Part shown: one piece after another, positions 1 to 8,585 of the stretch
Numbering within the stretch: the stretch's first letter is position 1
Layout of the letters: the number at the start of each line of letters is the position of its first letter
NCBI GenBank assembly: GCA_021730945.1
Contig: JAKFYH010000031.1
Coordinates: 1 to 63,399, forward strand
Direction: 5' to 3'
Source of the DNA: Acidobacteriota bacterium
Lineage (GTDB): Bacteria > Acidobacteriota > Vicinamibacteria > Vicinamibacterales > UBA2999
DNA length: 63,399 nucleotides
Program-made: the position numbers and the translations under genes
The notes under the pieces: generated by a model
The model's database searches: none
Told to the model about the DNA's origin: nothing
The model's input: only the letters and a program-made list of their open reading frames with translations

Positions 1-67
1 GGGGGGCTTGGTGCGGGCATGGGGCGAGTGCGGACAATGTTCCCACGAACGGGCTAAAATCCTCGGC

Positions 68-2191
68 ATGAAGACGACGCTGAAGATGGGTCTGGTTGTG
101 CTGGCGGCATCGGCCACGGTTGCGGCCCAGGGCATCCAGTATCCCGTGACCCGAACCGTCGACCACGTCGACACCTACCACGGCACCCGCGTGCCCGATT
201 CGTATCGGTGGCTCGAAGACGACACTGCCGCCGACACCGCGGCCTGGGTCGAGGCGCAGAACAAGGTCACCTTTGCTTACCTGGACACGATTGCGTATCG
301 CGCGGCGCTCACCACACGGCTCAAGTCCCTGTACGACTACGCCAAGTTCGGCTCGCCGTCGCGCAAGGGCGAGTACTACTTCTTCTCGAAGAACGACGGC
401 CTGCAGAACCAGAGCGTGCTGTACATCCAGAAGGGGCTGACCGGCACGCCCGAAGTGCTGATCGATCCCAATACCTGGTCGACCGATGGCACGGTGCGGC
501 TGGCGGGCTTCTCGCCGTCGAAGGACGCAAAACTGGCCGTCTACGGCGTGTCGCGCAGCGGGTCCGACTGGCAGGAATACAACGTCATGGACCTGGGCAC
601 TCGCAAGGTGCTCAGTGACAAGGTGGAGTGGGTCAAGGTCTCAAGCATTGCCTGGCGCGGCAACGGGTTCTACTACAGCCGCTATCCTCAGCCCGAGAAG
701 GGCAAGGAGCTGTCGTCGATCAACGAGAACCACCAGGTGTATTACCACCGCATCGGCACGCCGCAGTCGGCCGACGAACTGGTGTTCAGCGATCCGAAGA
801 ACCCGCAGCGCTTTCACACGCTGCAAACCACCGAGGATGAGCGTTTCGCCGTGCTCGACGTCTCCGATCGCGGCACCGGCAAGCAGGGCAACGCCGTGTT
901 TGTGCAGGACCTGTCCAAGCCCGGCGCCAGGTTCACGCCACTGATTCCGGAGATTGGTGACGACAGCTACAGCGTGCTCGAAAGCGTCCGCGGCGAGCTG
1001 ATTGTCTTTACCGACAACGACGCGCCCAACGGGAGGGTCGTCCGCATCGATCCGGCCAATCCGGCGCGGGCCAACTGGAAGTCGATCATCGCGCCCAAGT
1101 CCGACACCATCGATACGGTGCGGGTGGCCGCCGGCAAGGTGATTGCCACCTATATGAAGGACGTGGCGTCGAAGGCCTATGTCCACAACCTCGAAGGGGC
1201 GCTCGAGAACGAGATTGATCTGCCGGGCCTTGGCAGCGCCAGCGGCTTTGCCGGCAACATGGACGACACGTCGCTCTTCTACCAGTTCCAGTCGTTCACG
1301 TATCCCACGTCGATCTTCCGCTACGACGTCGCCGCCCGGAAGAGCTCGTTGTTCAGAGCGCCCGAGATTCCCGGCCTCGACGTCAACCAGTACGAGACCA
1401 AGCAGGTGTTTGTCACCAGCAAGGACGGCGCGAAGGTGCCGATGTTCCTGGTGCACAAGAAGGGGCTGGCCCTCAACGGCACCAACCCCACGCTGATGTA
1501 CGGCTACGGCGGCTTCAACATCGCGACCACCCCGGGGTTCAACTCGCTGCGGATTGCCCTGCTCGAACAGGGCTTCGTCTACGCCAGCGTCAACATGCGC
1601 GGCGGCAGCGAGTACGGCGAGGCCTGGCACGACGCGGGCACCAAGCTGAAGAAGCAGAACGTCTTCGACGACTTCATCGCGGCGGCGGAGTGGCTGATTG
1701 CCAACAAGTACACCTCACCCGCGAAGCTGGCGGCGCAGGGTGGCTCGAATGGCGGTCTGCTGGTGGGCGCGGTCATCAACCAGCGCCCGGAGCTGTTCCG
1801 AGCCGCCATCCCGCAGGTCGGCGTGATGGACATGCTGCGATTTCACAAGTTCACCATCGGCTGGAACTGGATTGCCGACTACGGGTCGAGCGACAACGCC
1901 GAGGAGTTCAAGGCGCTCTACGCCTACTCACCGCTGCACAACATCAAGCCGGGCGGCAAGTACCCGGCGACGTTGATTACGACCGCGGATCACGATGACC
2001 GCGTGGTGCCGGCCCACTCATTCAAGTACGCCGCGACGCTGCAGAAGCTGGCGAGCAAGGACAACCCAGTGCTGATCCGCATCGACACCAAGTCGGGCCA
2101 CGGCGCGAGCAATGTGACCAAGCAGATCGAGGCGACGGCTGATATTTACGCGTTCATCATGTTCAACCTGGGCGTGACACCGAAGTTCTGA
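68..2191 (+). CDS. Secreted prolyl oligopeptidase (S9A)
   Basis: Serine peptidase of the prolyl oligopeptidase family, which cleaves short peptides after proline. The 707-residue protein has a signal peptide (MKTTLKMGLVVLAASATVAA), a beta-propeller lid over roughly residues 75-420 and a C-terminal alpha/beta hydrolase. The nucleophile is Ser560 in GGSNGG, with Asp643 in DHDDRVVP and His678 in SGHGAS. Length matches the family. The frame is open from base 8, but the ATG at 68 is preferred because it begins a clean signal peptide. The enzyme probably works in the periplasm or outside the cell, alongside the peptidase-like genes that follow. Confidence 0.95.
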   Translation: MKTTLKMGLVVLAASATVAAQGIQYPVTRTVDHVDTYHGTRVPDSYRWLEDDTAADTAAWVEAQNKVTFAYLDTIAYRAALTTRLKSLYDYAKFGSPSRKGEYYFFSKNDGLQNQSVLYIQKGLTGTPEVLIDPNTWSTDGTVRLAGFSPSKDAKLAVYGVSRSGSDWQEYNVMDLGTRKVLSDKVEWVKVSSIAWRGNGFYYSRYPQPEKGKELSSINENHQVYYHRIGTPQSADELVFSDPKNPQRFHTLQTTEDERFAVLDVSDRGTGKQGNAVFVQDLSKPGARFTPLIPEIGDDSYSVLESVRGELIVFTDNDAPNGRVVRIDPANPARANWKSIIAPKSDTIDTVRVAAGKVIATYMKDVASKAYVHNLEGALENEIDLPGLGSASGFAGNMDDTSLFYQFQSFTYPTSIFRYDVAARKSSLFRAPEIPGLDVNQYETKQVFVTSKDGAKVPMFLVHKKGLALNGTNPTLMYGYGGFNIATTPGFNSLRIALLEQGFVYASVNMRGGSEYGEAWHDAGTKLKKQNVFDDFIAAAEWLIANKYTSPAKLAAQGGSNGGLLVGAVINQRPELFRAAIPQVGVMDMLRFHKFTIGWNWIADYGSSDNAEEFKALYAYSPLHNIKPGGKYPATLITTADHDDRVVPAHSFKYAATLQKLASKDNPVLIRIDTKSGHGASNVTKQIEATADIYAFIMFNLGVTPKF

Positions 2192-2201
2192 CGATTTCCA
2201 G

Positions 2202-2405
2202 GGCCACAGATGCCACAGATGCCACAGATGACGCAGATGACGCAGACGGCAAGCGGCGCCCAGCGGCAGAGCCGCTGGCGCCGGACCGGCAGACGGCGGT
2301 CGCAAGCCGTGTGTCCGGTCTGAAAGCTTGCGACGGCCGTCTGTTGGTCCGGCGAGTCGCGCGCCGCTGCCGCTACGTATCTGTGTCATCTGTGTCATCT
2401 GCGGC
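2202..2405. repeat. Nested inverted-repeat intergenic element
   Basis: This fills most of the gap between the oligopeptidase and the first M20 gene. The ends are inverted copies of the window's dispersed repeat: GCCACAGATG/ACGCAGATG units at 2202-2247 and ATCTGTGTCATCTG units at 2379-2405. Inside are a hairpin at 2255-2282 with an AGA loop and a larger one whose 27-nt arms (2281-2307 and 2326-2352) differ at only three positions around an 18-nt loop. No reading frame is credible here. It resembles a REPIN- or MITE-like non-autonomous element and could also terminate transcription. Confidence 0.8.
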
Positions 2406-2451
2406 TAAACTGATGCCGTCATTCACCTGGCGCGATTGAGGAGTGGAAACG

Positions 2452-4044
2452 ATGTCTTTGAAACATGTGTGTGTGATGGCCGGCTTATCGATGTTGATCG
2501 GCGGCGCCCCGGCGTCGGCCCAGACCAATCCCAAACTGGCCGGCTACAAGACCGAGGCCGTCAAGGGCGTCGACGAAATGGCCAAGCTGGCCCAGGAGAT
2601 GGTCGACTCGGTGTTCAGTTTCGGCGAGCTGGGCATGCAGGAAGTCGAGACCTCGAAGTACCTGACCGCGCAACTCGAGAAGTACGGCTTCAAGGTGCAG
2701 CGCGGTGTGGCCGGCATCCCGACGGCGTGGGTAGCGACCTACGGATCAGGCAAGCCGGTGATCGCGCTCGGCTCCGACATCGACGGCATTCCGCAGGCGT
2801 CGCAGAAGCCGGGCGTAGCCTATCCCGATCCCATCATTGCCGGCGCGCCCGGGCACGGCGAGGGCCACAACACCGGCATGCCGCTCAATATCGTGGCGGC
2901 GATTGCGGTGAAGAAGATCATGGAGCGCGACAAGCTGCCCGGCACGCTGATGCTGTGGCCGGGCGTCGCCGAAGAGCAGCTGGCGTCGAAGGCCTGGTTC
3001 GTCCGCGACGGCATGTTCAAGGACGTCGACGTCGTCTTGTTCACGCACGTCGGCAACAACCTGGGCGTGTCGTGGGGTGCCGGCGGCGGCAACGGCATGG
3101 TCTCGGTGGAATACACCTTCGAGGGCGAGACCGCGCACAGCGCCGGCGCTCCGTGGCGGGGCCGCTCGGCGCTGGACGCCGTGGAGCTGATGAGCGTGGG
3201 TTGGCAGTATCGCCGCGAACATCTGCGTCTGTCGCAGCGCTCGCATTCGGTCATCACCAACGGCGGTGATCAGCCTAACGTCGTGCCGCGAAACGCCAGC
3301 ATCTGGTTCTACTTCCGCGAAACCGATCAGCCCAACATCAAGGCCCTGTGGGAAATTGGCGACAAGATGGCCGAGGGCGCGGCCCTGATGACCAACACCA
3401 AGTGGAGCTCGCGCATTCTGGGCACCGCCTATCCGCAGCACATGAACAAGACGGTGGCCGAAACGATGTACGAGAACATCAAGACGGTGGGGCTGCCGGT
3501 GTGGAGCGCCGAGGACCAGGCCCTGGCCAAGGCGCTGCAGAAGGAGCTGGGCAATGCTACCCAGGAAGGGCTGGCCGTCAAGCTCGGCAACCTCGGCGTG
3601 CCCAACCCGGACCGCGAGAATACGGGCGGCGGCTCCGACGACATCGGCGACGTGTCGTGGAACTATCCCACGGTGACGCTGCGCTTTCCCTCCAATATCC
3701 CGGGTCTGCCCGGCCACAACTGGTCAAGCGCCATCGCCAGCGCGACGCCGATTGCTCACAAGGGCGTGGTCGCCGGCGCCAAGGTGCAGGCCATGACCGT
3801 GCTCGACCTGCTGACCCGGCCCGAGCTGGTGCAGCAGTCATGGGATTACTTCAGGAACGTGCAGACCAAGGACGTGAAGTACGTGCCGTTCCTGAAGAGC
3901 GACACGCCGCCGCCGACACACCTGAACGCCGACATCCTCGGGCGCTACCGCGAGCAGATGAAGAAGTTCTACTACGACCCGACCAGGTTCGGCACGTATC
4001 TCGAACAGCTCGGGATCAAGTACCCGACGGTGCGCCAGCAGTAG
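2452..4044 (+). CDS. Secreted M20-family amidohydrolase, copy 1
   Basis: Metal-dependent amidohydrolase/peptidase of the M20 superfamily (aminobenzoyl-glutamate hydrolase or aminoacylase type). The protein has 530 residues and a signal peptide ending APASAQ. Metal-site motifs are visible: GHGEGHN, the PGVAEE glutamates, THVG, the dimerisation-domain TAHSAGAPWRGRSA, and a final PGLPGHNW histidine. The ATG at 2452 is chosen over an upstream GTG at 2443 because GAGGAG lies about 8 nt before it. The next gene encodes a protein of identical length, pointing to tandem duplication. The substrate cannot be read from sequence. Confidence 0.9.
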   Translation: MSLKHVCVMAGLSMLIGGAPASAQTNPKLAGYKTEAVKGVDEMAKLAQEMVDSVFSFGELGMQEVETSKYLTAQLEKYGFKVQRGVAGIPTAWVATYGSGKPVIALGSDIDGIPQASQKPGVAYPDPIIAGAPGHGEGHNTGMPLNIVAAIAVKKIMERDKLPGTLMLWPGVAEEQLASKAWFVRDGMFKDVDVVLFTHVGNNLGVSWGAGGGNGMVSVEYTFEGETAHSAGAPWRGRSALDAVELMSVGWQYRREHLRLSQRSHSVITNGGDQPNVVPRNASIWFYFRETDQPNIKALWEIGDKMAEGAALMTNTKWSSRILGTAYPQHMNKTVAETMYENIKTVGLPVWSAEDQALAKALQKELGNATQEGLAVKLGNLGVPNPDRENTGGGSDDIGDVSWNYPTVTLRFPSNIPGLPGHNWSSAIASATPIAHKGVVAGAKVQAMTVLDLLTRPELVQQSWDYFRNVQTKDVKYVPFLKSDTPPPTHLNADILGRYREQMKKFYYDPTRFGTYLEQLGIKYPTVRQQ

Positions 4045-4059
4045 AGTGAGCTGAAAAGG

Positions 4060-4112
4060 AGATCAGGAGGACAGGAGTCCTCGGGTGTAAACCCAAGGAC
4101 TCCTGATCTCTT
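4060..4112. repeat. Hairpin repeat between the M20 copies
   Basis: The core is a 15-bp stem (4072-4086 with 4091-4105, one mismatch) around a GTAA loop. Outer arms AGATCAGGAG and CTCCTGATCT lie beside it. The same AGGAGATCAGGAG wording recurs at 5764, 16303 and 20369. It could act as an intercistronic terminator or mRNA stabiliser. Confidence 0.65.
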
Positions 4113-4151
4113 GCCCTCTTGTTGTTTGGCATCCAACGTTACGGAGAGTTC

Positions 4152-5744
4152 ATGACGAGCACGAGACGCGCGATAGTAGTCACCCTCATGTTGCTGCTGG
4201 GGGCCATGCCGGCGGCAGCGCAGGACAGCGCCAAGCTGGCCGAGCAGAAGAAGGACGCCGTCAAGGGCGTTGACGAGATGGCCAAGCTGGCGCAGGAGAT
4301 GGTCGATTCCGTCTTCAGCTTCGGCGAGCTGGGCATGCAGGAAGTCGAGACCTCGAAGTACCTCACCGCGCAGCTCGAGAAGTTCGGCTTCAAGGTCACG
4401 CGCGGGCAGTCGGGCATGCCGACCGCGTGGGTGGCGACCTACGGATCGGGCAAGCCGGTCATTGCGCTGGGATCTGACATCGACGGCATTCCGCAGTCGT
4501 CGCAGAAGCCGGGCGTGGCGTATCACGACCCGATCGTGGAAGGCGCGCCCGGACACGGCGAGGGCCACAACACCGGCATGCCGCTCAACATCATCGCGGC
4601 GATCGCCGTGAAGCGCATTATGGAGCGCGACAAGCTGCCCGGCACCATCATGCTGTGGCCCGGCGTGGCGGAGGAACTGGTGGCCTCGAAGGCGTGGTTC
4701 GTGCGCGACGGCATGTTCAAGGACGTCGACGTGAACCTGTTCACCCACGTCGGCGGCAACCTCAACACGTCGTGGGGCCAGCAGGGCGGCACCGGCCTGG
4801 TGTCGATCGAGTACACGTTCGAAGGCGAGACCGCGCATAGCGCCGGTGCGCCGTGGCGGGGCCGCTCGGCGCTCGACGCCGTCGAGCTGATGAGCGTCGG
4901 CTGGCAGTATCGCCGCGAGCACCTGCGCCTGTCGCACCGTTCGCACTCGATCGTGACCAACGGCGGCGACCAGCCCAACGTGGTGCCCAGAAACGCCAGC
5001 ATCTGGTTCTACTTCCGCGAGATCGATCAGCCGCACATCAAGGAACTGGTCGAGATTGGCAACAAGATGGCCGAGGGCGCGGCGCTCATGACCAACACCA
5101 AGGTCACCTCGCGCATTCTCGGCACCGCCTATCCACGCCACATGAACAAGGTGGTGGCCGAGACGATGTACGCCAACATCCAGGCGGTGGGCCTGCCGAC
5201 CTGGAGCGAGCAGGATCAGATGCTCGCCAAGGGGCTGCAGAAGGAACTGGGCAACGCCACCCAGAACGGCCTGGCCGTCAAGCTCGGTGAGCTGGGCAAG
5301 CCGGTCGCGCTCGAAGACAACAACGGCGGCGGCTCGGATGACATCGGCGACATCTCGTGGAACATGCCGACCATCACGCTGAGCTACCCGGCCAACATCC
5401 CCGGACTGCCCGGCCATAACTGGTCGAGCGGCATCGCCAGCGCCACGCCGATCGCCCACAAGGGCGTGGTCGCCGGCGCCAAGGCGCAGGCCATGACGGT
5501 GCTGGATCTGCTGACCAAGCCGGAACTGGTGAAGGGCGCCTGGGACTATTTCAACGACGTCCAGACCAAGGACGTGAAGTACATCCCGTTCATCACCAGG
5601 GACACGCCGGCGCCGACGCACCTGAACAAGGCGATCCTGGAGAAGTACCGCGAGCAGATGCGGCCGTTCTACTACGACGCGACAAAGTACAAGACCTACC
5701 TCGAACAGCTCGGGATCACGTACCCGACGCTGCGGAAGCAGTAA
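4152..5744 (+). CDS. Secreted M20-family amidohydrolase, copy 2
   Basis: Second member of the tandem pair, again 530 residues, with a signal peptide ending MPAAAQ. It matches copy 1 over long stretches, including KYLTAQLEK, GHGEGHNTGMPLN, TAHSAGAPWRGRSA and PGLPGHNWSS, so the metal-binding and dimerisation parts are intact. Differences cluster in the signal peptide, in the segment around residues 85-110 and near QDQMLAKGLQKE. The ATG at 4152 has GGAGAG just upstream. A hairpin repeat separates the copies, so they may be partly uncoupled. The likely role is periplasmic hydrolysis of N-acyl or peptide-like amides. Confidence 0.9.
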   Translation: MTSTRRAIVVTLMLLLGAMPAAAQDSAKLAEQKKDAVKGVDEMAKLAQEMVDSVFSFGELGMQEVETSKYLTAQLEKFGFKVTRGQSGMPTAWVATYGSGKPVIALGSDIDGIPQSSQKPGVAYHDPIVEGAPGHGEGHNTGMPLNIIAAIAVKRIMERDKLPGTIMLWPGVAEELVASKAWFVRDGMFKDVDVNLFTHVGGNLNTSWGQQGGTGLVSIEYTFEGETAHSAGAPWRGRSALDAVELMSVGWQYRREHLRLSHRSHSIVTNGGDQPNVVPRNASIWFYFREIDQPHIKELVEIGNKMAEGAALMTNTKVTSRILGTAYPRHMNKVVAETMYANIQAVGLPTWSEQDQMLAKGLQKELGNATQNGLAVKLGELGKPVALEDNNGGGSDDIGDISWNMPTITLSYPANIPGLPGHNWSSGIASATPIAHKGVVAGAKAQAMTVLDLLTKPELVKGAWDYFNDVQTKDVKYIPFITRDTPAPTHLNKAILEKYREQMRPFYYDATKYKTYLEQLGITYPTLRKQ

Positions 5745-5763
5745 GAGGAAGTAACAGGAGGGT

Positions 5764-5797
5764 AGGAGATCAGGAGGAGTTGTGCTCTTGATCTCCT
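5764..5797. repeat. Hairpin repeat overlapping a toxin gene end
   Basis: AGGAGATCAGGAG (5764-5776) and CTCTTGATCTCCT (5785-5797) are inverted arms with one mismatch and an 8-nt loop. The element lies between two convergent genes and encodes the last residues and stop of the DUF5615 gene on the other strand. It may serve as a bidirectional terminator. Confidence 0.6.
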
Positions 5798-6123
5798 GTT
5801 TCAGTGATGCGCACTCTGACCACTTGGCCTGGCTGAACGGTCGCCAGCACCAACAGGGTGTTTCGAACGAGCGGCCTTAAGTCATCGATGTCGTTGCTGG
5901 CGCCGATGAGAACGACTACTCCGAGAGTAAGCCCCGTCAGGTCTTGCTGAAATTCGATGCCCTGATCGACTGTCAGGAAGGCATCGAACGCTGCCGACGC
6001 CAGCCGGAGCAATGCGCCGTTCCTGGTGCCGGCCCAACCCATTTCTCGGACCGTCCGGACATCGTGCCCGGGCAACTCTCGCCTGAGCGCCTTCGGCACG
6101 CACTCATCGAGCAGGAGCCGCAT
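5770..6123 (-). CDS. DUF5615 PIN-like toxin
   Basis: Putative RNase toxin of the DUF5615 family, a relative of VapC/PIN proteins. The 117-residue protein opens with MRLLLDECVPKAL and carries further acidic residues expected for the metal site in FLTVDQGIEF. The gene overlaps the upstream DUF433 gene by 20 nt, the usual antitoxin-first order of this pair. Its last codons fall inside a hairpin repeat, so the GDQEHNSS tail may be a late addition. Toxicity is inferred from the family and pairing only. Confidence 0.8.
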   Translation of the reverse strand: MRLLLDECVPKALRRELPGHDVRTVREMGWAGTRNGALLRLASAAFDAFLTVDQGIEFQQDLTGLTLGVVVLIGASNDIDDLRPLVRNTLLVLATVQPGQVVRVRITETGDQEHNSS

Positions 6124-6328
6124 GGGCCGCGAGTTCCTTCATGTGCTCGAGGACCCCGACCGCCAGGGCCTTCTCGACCGTCGGGAAGTCGTCGAGGAAC
6201 TCCGCGAGCGGGCGACCGCGCTCGAGGTAGTCGAACAGGGCCCGCACCGGGACCCGAGATCCGGTGAAGACCGGTGTGCCCCCGAGGATGTCAGGGTCTG
6301 AGTGAACGCCGGGAATCTGTCTTGGCAT
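6104..6328 (-). CDS. DUF433 antitoxin
   Basis: Small 74-residue DUF433 protein, a helix-turn-helix-like antitoxin family. Motifs include SDPDILGGTPVFTGSRVPV and ALFDYLERGRPLAEFLDDFP, which match the family core. The ATG at 6328 is preferred over one 15 nt upstream because the family starts close to it and a G-rich ribosome site precedes it. The gene overlaps the toxin start by 20 nt, implying translational coupling. DUF433 proteins usually neutralise the partner and repress their own operon. Confidence 0.82.
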   Translation of the reverse strand: MPRQIPGVHSDPDILGGTPVFTGSRVPVRALFDYLERGRPLAEFLDDFPTVEKALAVGVLEHMKELAAHAAPAR

Positions 6329-6355
6329 CGAGTCCCCCTGCAACTGACCCCCTCA

Positions 6356-6385
6356 ACTATACGACCGCTTAGGTGTTCGGCTCAA
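6356..6385 (-). promoter_or_regulatory. Putative promoter of the DUF433/DUF5615 pair
   Basis: On the minus strand TTGAGC (6380-6385) and TATAGT (6356-6361) are spaced by 18 nt, a good match to a housekeeping -35/-10 pair. They lie about 28 nt upstream of the antitoxin start. This is sequence inspection only. Confidence 0.45.
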
Positions 6386-6455
6386 CGCGAAGAAACCAGA
6401 GCGCATCCGGCTGCCGAGGAATGCCAGTGTCGTTCGGTCACCCGCCCCTGGCCGC

Positions 6456-8552
6456 TCAATCTCTGCGCAATTCGGACAATGGCTCAACCCTGGCCGCGCG
6501 AGCGGCTGGGGCGAGCGCCGCGGCCAGCGTGGCAACGAGCAGCACCAGGCATGCCGCCGTGATTGCCGTTGGATCATACGGACTCATTCCCACCAGGACG
6601 CTCCGCAACAACGGCATCGAGGCCACGACGCCGACCAGCCCCAGTGAGATCCCGGCTGCAGTGGTCGTCAGCCCGTCGGCGAAGATTGTTCGGGCCATGC
6701 GACCGGCGTCGGCGCCGAGCGCCATCCGGATGCCGATCTCCTTGCGCCGCAGCGACAGCACGTACGACAGCAGCCCGTAGAGCCCGATCGACGCCAGGAG
6801 CAGCGCCAGCGCGCCAAAGAACACGCTGAGCGCAGCCATGACCCGCTCCTGCAGTAGCGTGCGGCCGCGGACGTAGTCGAGGGTGCGCATCGACGGGAGA
6901 GTCTCCACGCCCATGGTGTCCAGTGCACGCTGGATCGACGGCACCGTCGCTTCCGGGGCTCGCACGACGAGGAACTTGTAGTGGGCGAGGTTGCCGGACT
7001 GTAGTGCAGGCGTGAAGGCGGCCGCCGTGACTCCCGGTAGCGCGCGCACGCGCTCCAGCGCCTCGCGGTAGTACGGCGCCGGGTCGAGATCGCGATACGC
7101 CCGCGTCCGCTCGGTGGGATAGCCAACCAGTACCGTGTCGGGCGTCATATCGCCATCGTCGGCGGAGACGAGATAGACGCTACGGGTGAGGAGCGAGGCG
7201 GACGACAGCAACACAACCGACAGGGCGATCTGCGCGCCGACCAGGACGCGTCCGGTGCGCGATGATCGCGTGACCGTGCGGCTTGCGCCTGCACTGAGGG
7301 CCAACGACCGCGAGGCGGTGACCAGGATGCCGGCGGCCGTCGACGCGGTGACCGCGATGCCGACGCTCACCGCCGCGGCCACCAGCACGACCAACCGGTC
7401 GGGCGTGGTGTCGAGTGACGTGCGCACCAGGTAGTCCCGTAGGAGCACCCCGGTCAGCGCCCGGGTAGCATAGGCAGCCAACGTCAGGCCGGCCGCCGCG
7501 CCGCCGGCGCCGAGCAGCGCCCCCTCGACGACGAACTCGCGCAGGAGCCGGGCGCGACTCGATCCTAGCGCGAGGCGTACCGCCAGTTCGTGGCGGCGCG
7601 CCTGGGCACGCGCGAAGATCAACGAGCACAGGTTGGCTCCGGCAACCAGCACGACGCCTGCGGCAATGGCCTGCAGCACGTAGAGGGCCTGGGTGTAGCG
7701 GCGGCGCAGGCCGCGCTCGATGCCCGTGGCGCCGGATTCCGCCACGACCGCACGCATCGCGTATTCGTCACGTTGTATCGGCGACAACTGCGGCGGCGTG
7801 GTGTCGCGCAGCAAGCCAGGCCACAGCGCCTCGATTTGCGCCCGCGCCTCGCTGGGCGTGACTCCGGGCCGCAAGCGACCCGTGGTCGCGACCCAACTCA
7901 CCGTGCTGCCGACGGTCATCGCCGTCTGGCTGATCTCGGGTACCAGCGCGATCGGCACGGTGATGTCGTGCTCGATGGCGATGCCAAGGCCCAAGAAGCC
8001 CTGTTGTGCGACGCCGATGATCGTGAGCGGCACCGCTTCCACCCTGATCGTGCGGTCGAGCACCGCCGGATCGCCGCCTAGCTCGCGCTGCCAGAAATCC
8101 CAGCCCAGGACCGCCACCGGTTGGGCGGTGACCGACGCCTCATCGATGTCGGCGGGTTCAATCAGCCTGCCGATTGCTGCGTGCGCACCGAGTTCGCGAT
8201 AATAGTTGCCGGAGACCCCCGATACCGATGCACGGGCAGTTGTCCGCCCAGTCTCGACGGTGAAGACGCCCTGCTGGATGGAAGCGATGACGGCCGAGAA
8301 GACCGATTGGCGGGCGGCGAGTTCACGGTGCTGGTCCCAAGTCAGGTCGGCGACCCGGCCCTGCCCATTGACGGTGGAAAGCTGCACCAGTGCGTACGGA
8401 TCCGGCACCGGGATCGGCCGCAGCACCAGTGCGTGCAGCAGGCTGAAGACAGCAGTGGTGGCCCCGACCGACAGCGACAATACAACGACTGCGGCAGCGG
8501 TGAACCCCGGCGCCCGGGCCAGGCTGCGAATCGCAGAGCGGAACTCGCGCAT
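6456..8552 (-). CDS. ADOP-type ABC permease, shortened
   Basis: Permease of the acidobacterial duplicated orphan permease (ADOP) type, related to MacB/FtsX. It starts MREFRSAIRSLARAPGF, has a first periplasmic MacB core domain (about residues 45-275), an FtsX block with RRHELAVRLALGSSR, and a second FtsX block with RRKEIGIRMALGADAG. At 698 residues it is about 140 shorter than its neighbour at 9991. The second periplasmic core (the usual YF..lGi..laGR to IVGVV segment) is absent, with LQSGN running straight into YKFLVVRAPE. No ATPase gene is adjacent, as usual for ADOP proteins. The substrate is unknown. Confidence 0.88.
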   Translation of the reverse strand: MREFRSAIRSLARAPGFTAAAVVVLSLSVGATTAVFSLLHALVLRPIPVPDPYALVQLSTVNGQGRVADLTWDQHRELAARQSVFSAVIASIQQGVFTVETGRTTARASVSGVSGNYYRELGAHAAIGRLIEPADIDEASVTAQPVAVLGWDFWQRELGGDPAVLDRTIRVEAVPLTIIGVAQQGFLGLGIAIEHDITVPIALVPEISQTAMTVGSTVSWVATTGRLRPGVTPSEARAQIEALWPGLLRDTTPPQLSPIQRDEYAMRAVVAESGATGIERGLRRRYTQALYVLQAIAAGVVLVAGANLCSLIFARAQARRHELAVRLALGSSRARLLREFVVEGALLGAGGAAAGLTLAAYATRALTGVLLRDYLVRTSLDTTPDRLVVLVAAAVSVGIAVTASTAAGILVTASRSLALSAGASRTVTRSSRTGRVLVGAQIALSVVLLSSASLLTRSVYLVSADDGDMTPDTVLVGYPTERTRAYRDLDPAPYYREALERVRALPGVTAAAFTPALQSGNLAHYKFLVVRAPEATVPSIQRALDTMGVETLPSMRTLDYVRGRTLLQERVMAALSVFFGALALLLASIGLYGLLSYVLSLRRKEIGIRMALGADAGRMARTIFADGLTTTAAGISLGLVGVVASMPLLRSVLVGMSPYDPTAITAACLVLLVATLAAALAPAARAARVEPLSELRRD

Positions 8553-8585
8553 GTCTCTGCTGAGCTATCTGGGCCTTCTGCGGCC

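Noticed and set aside
3972-5621. 549-codon open frame on the minus strand
   Set aside because: It is antisense to the second M20 gene, which has a signal peptide and catalytic motifs. The Arg/His/Val-rich translation matches no family and is a GC-rich shadow.
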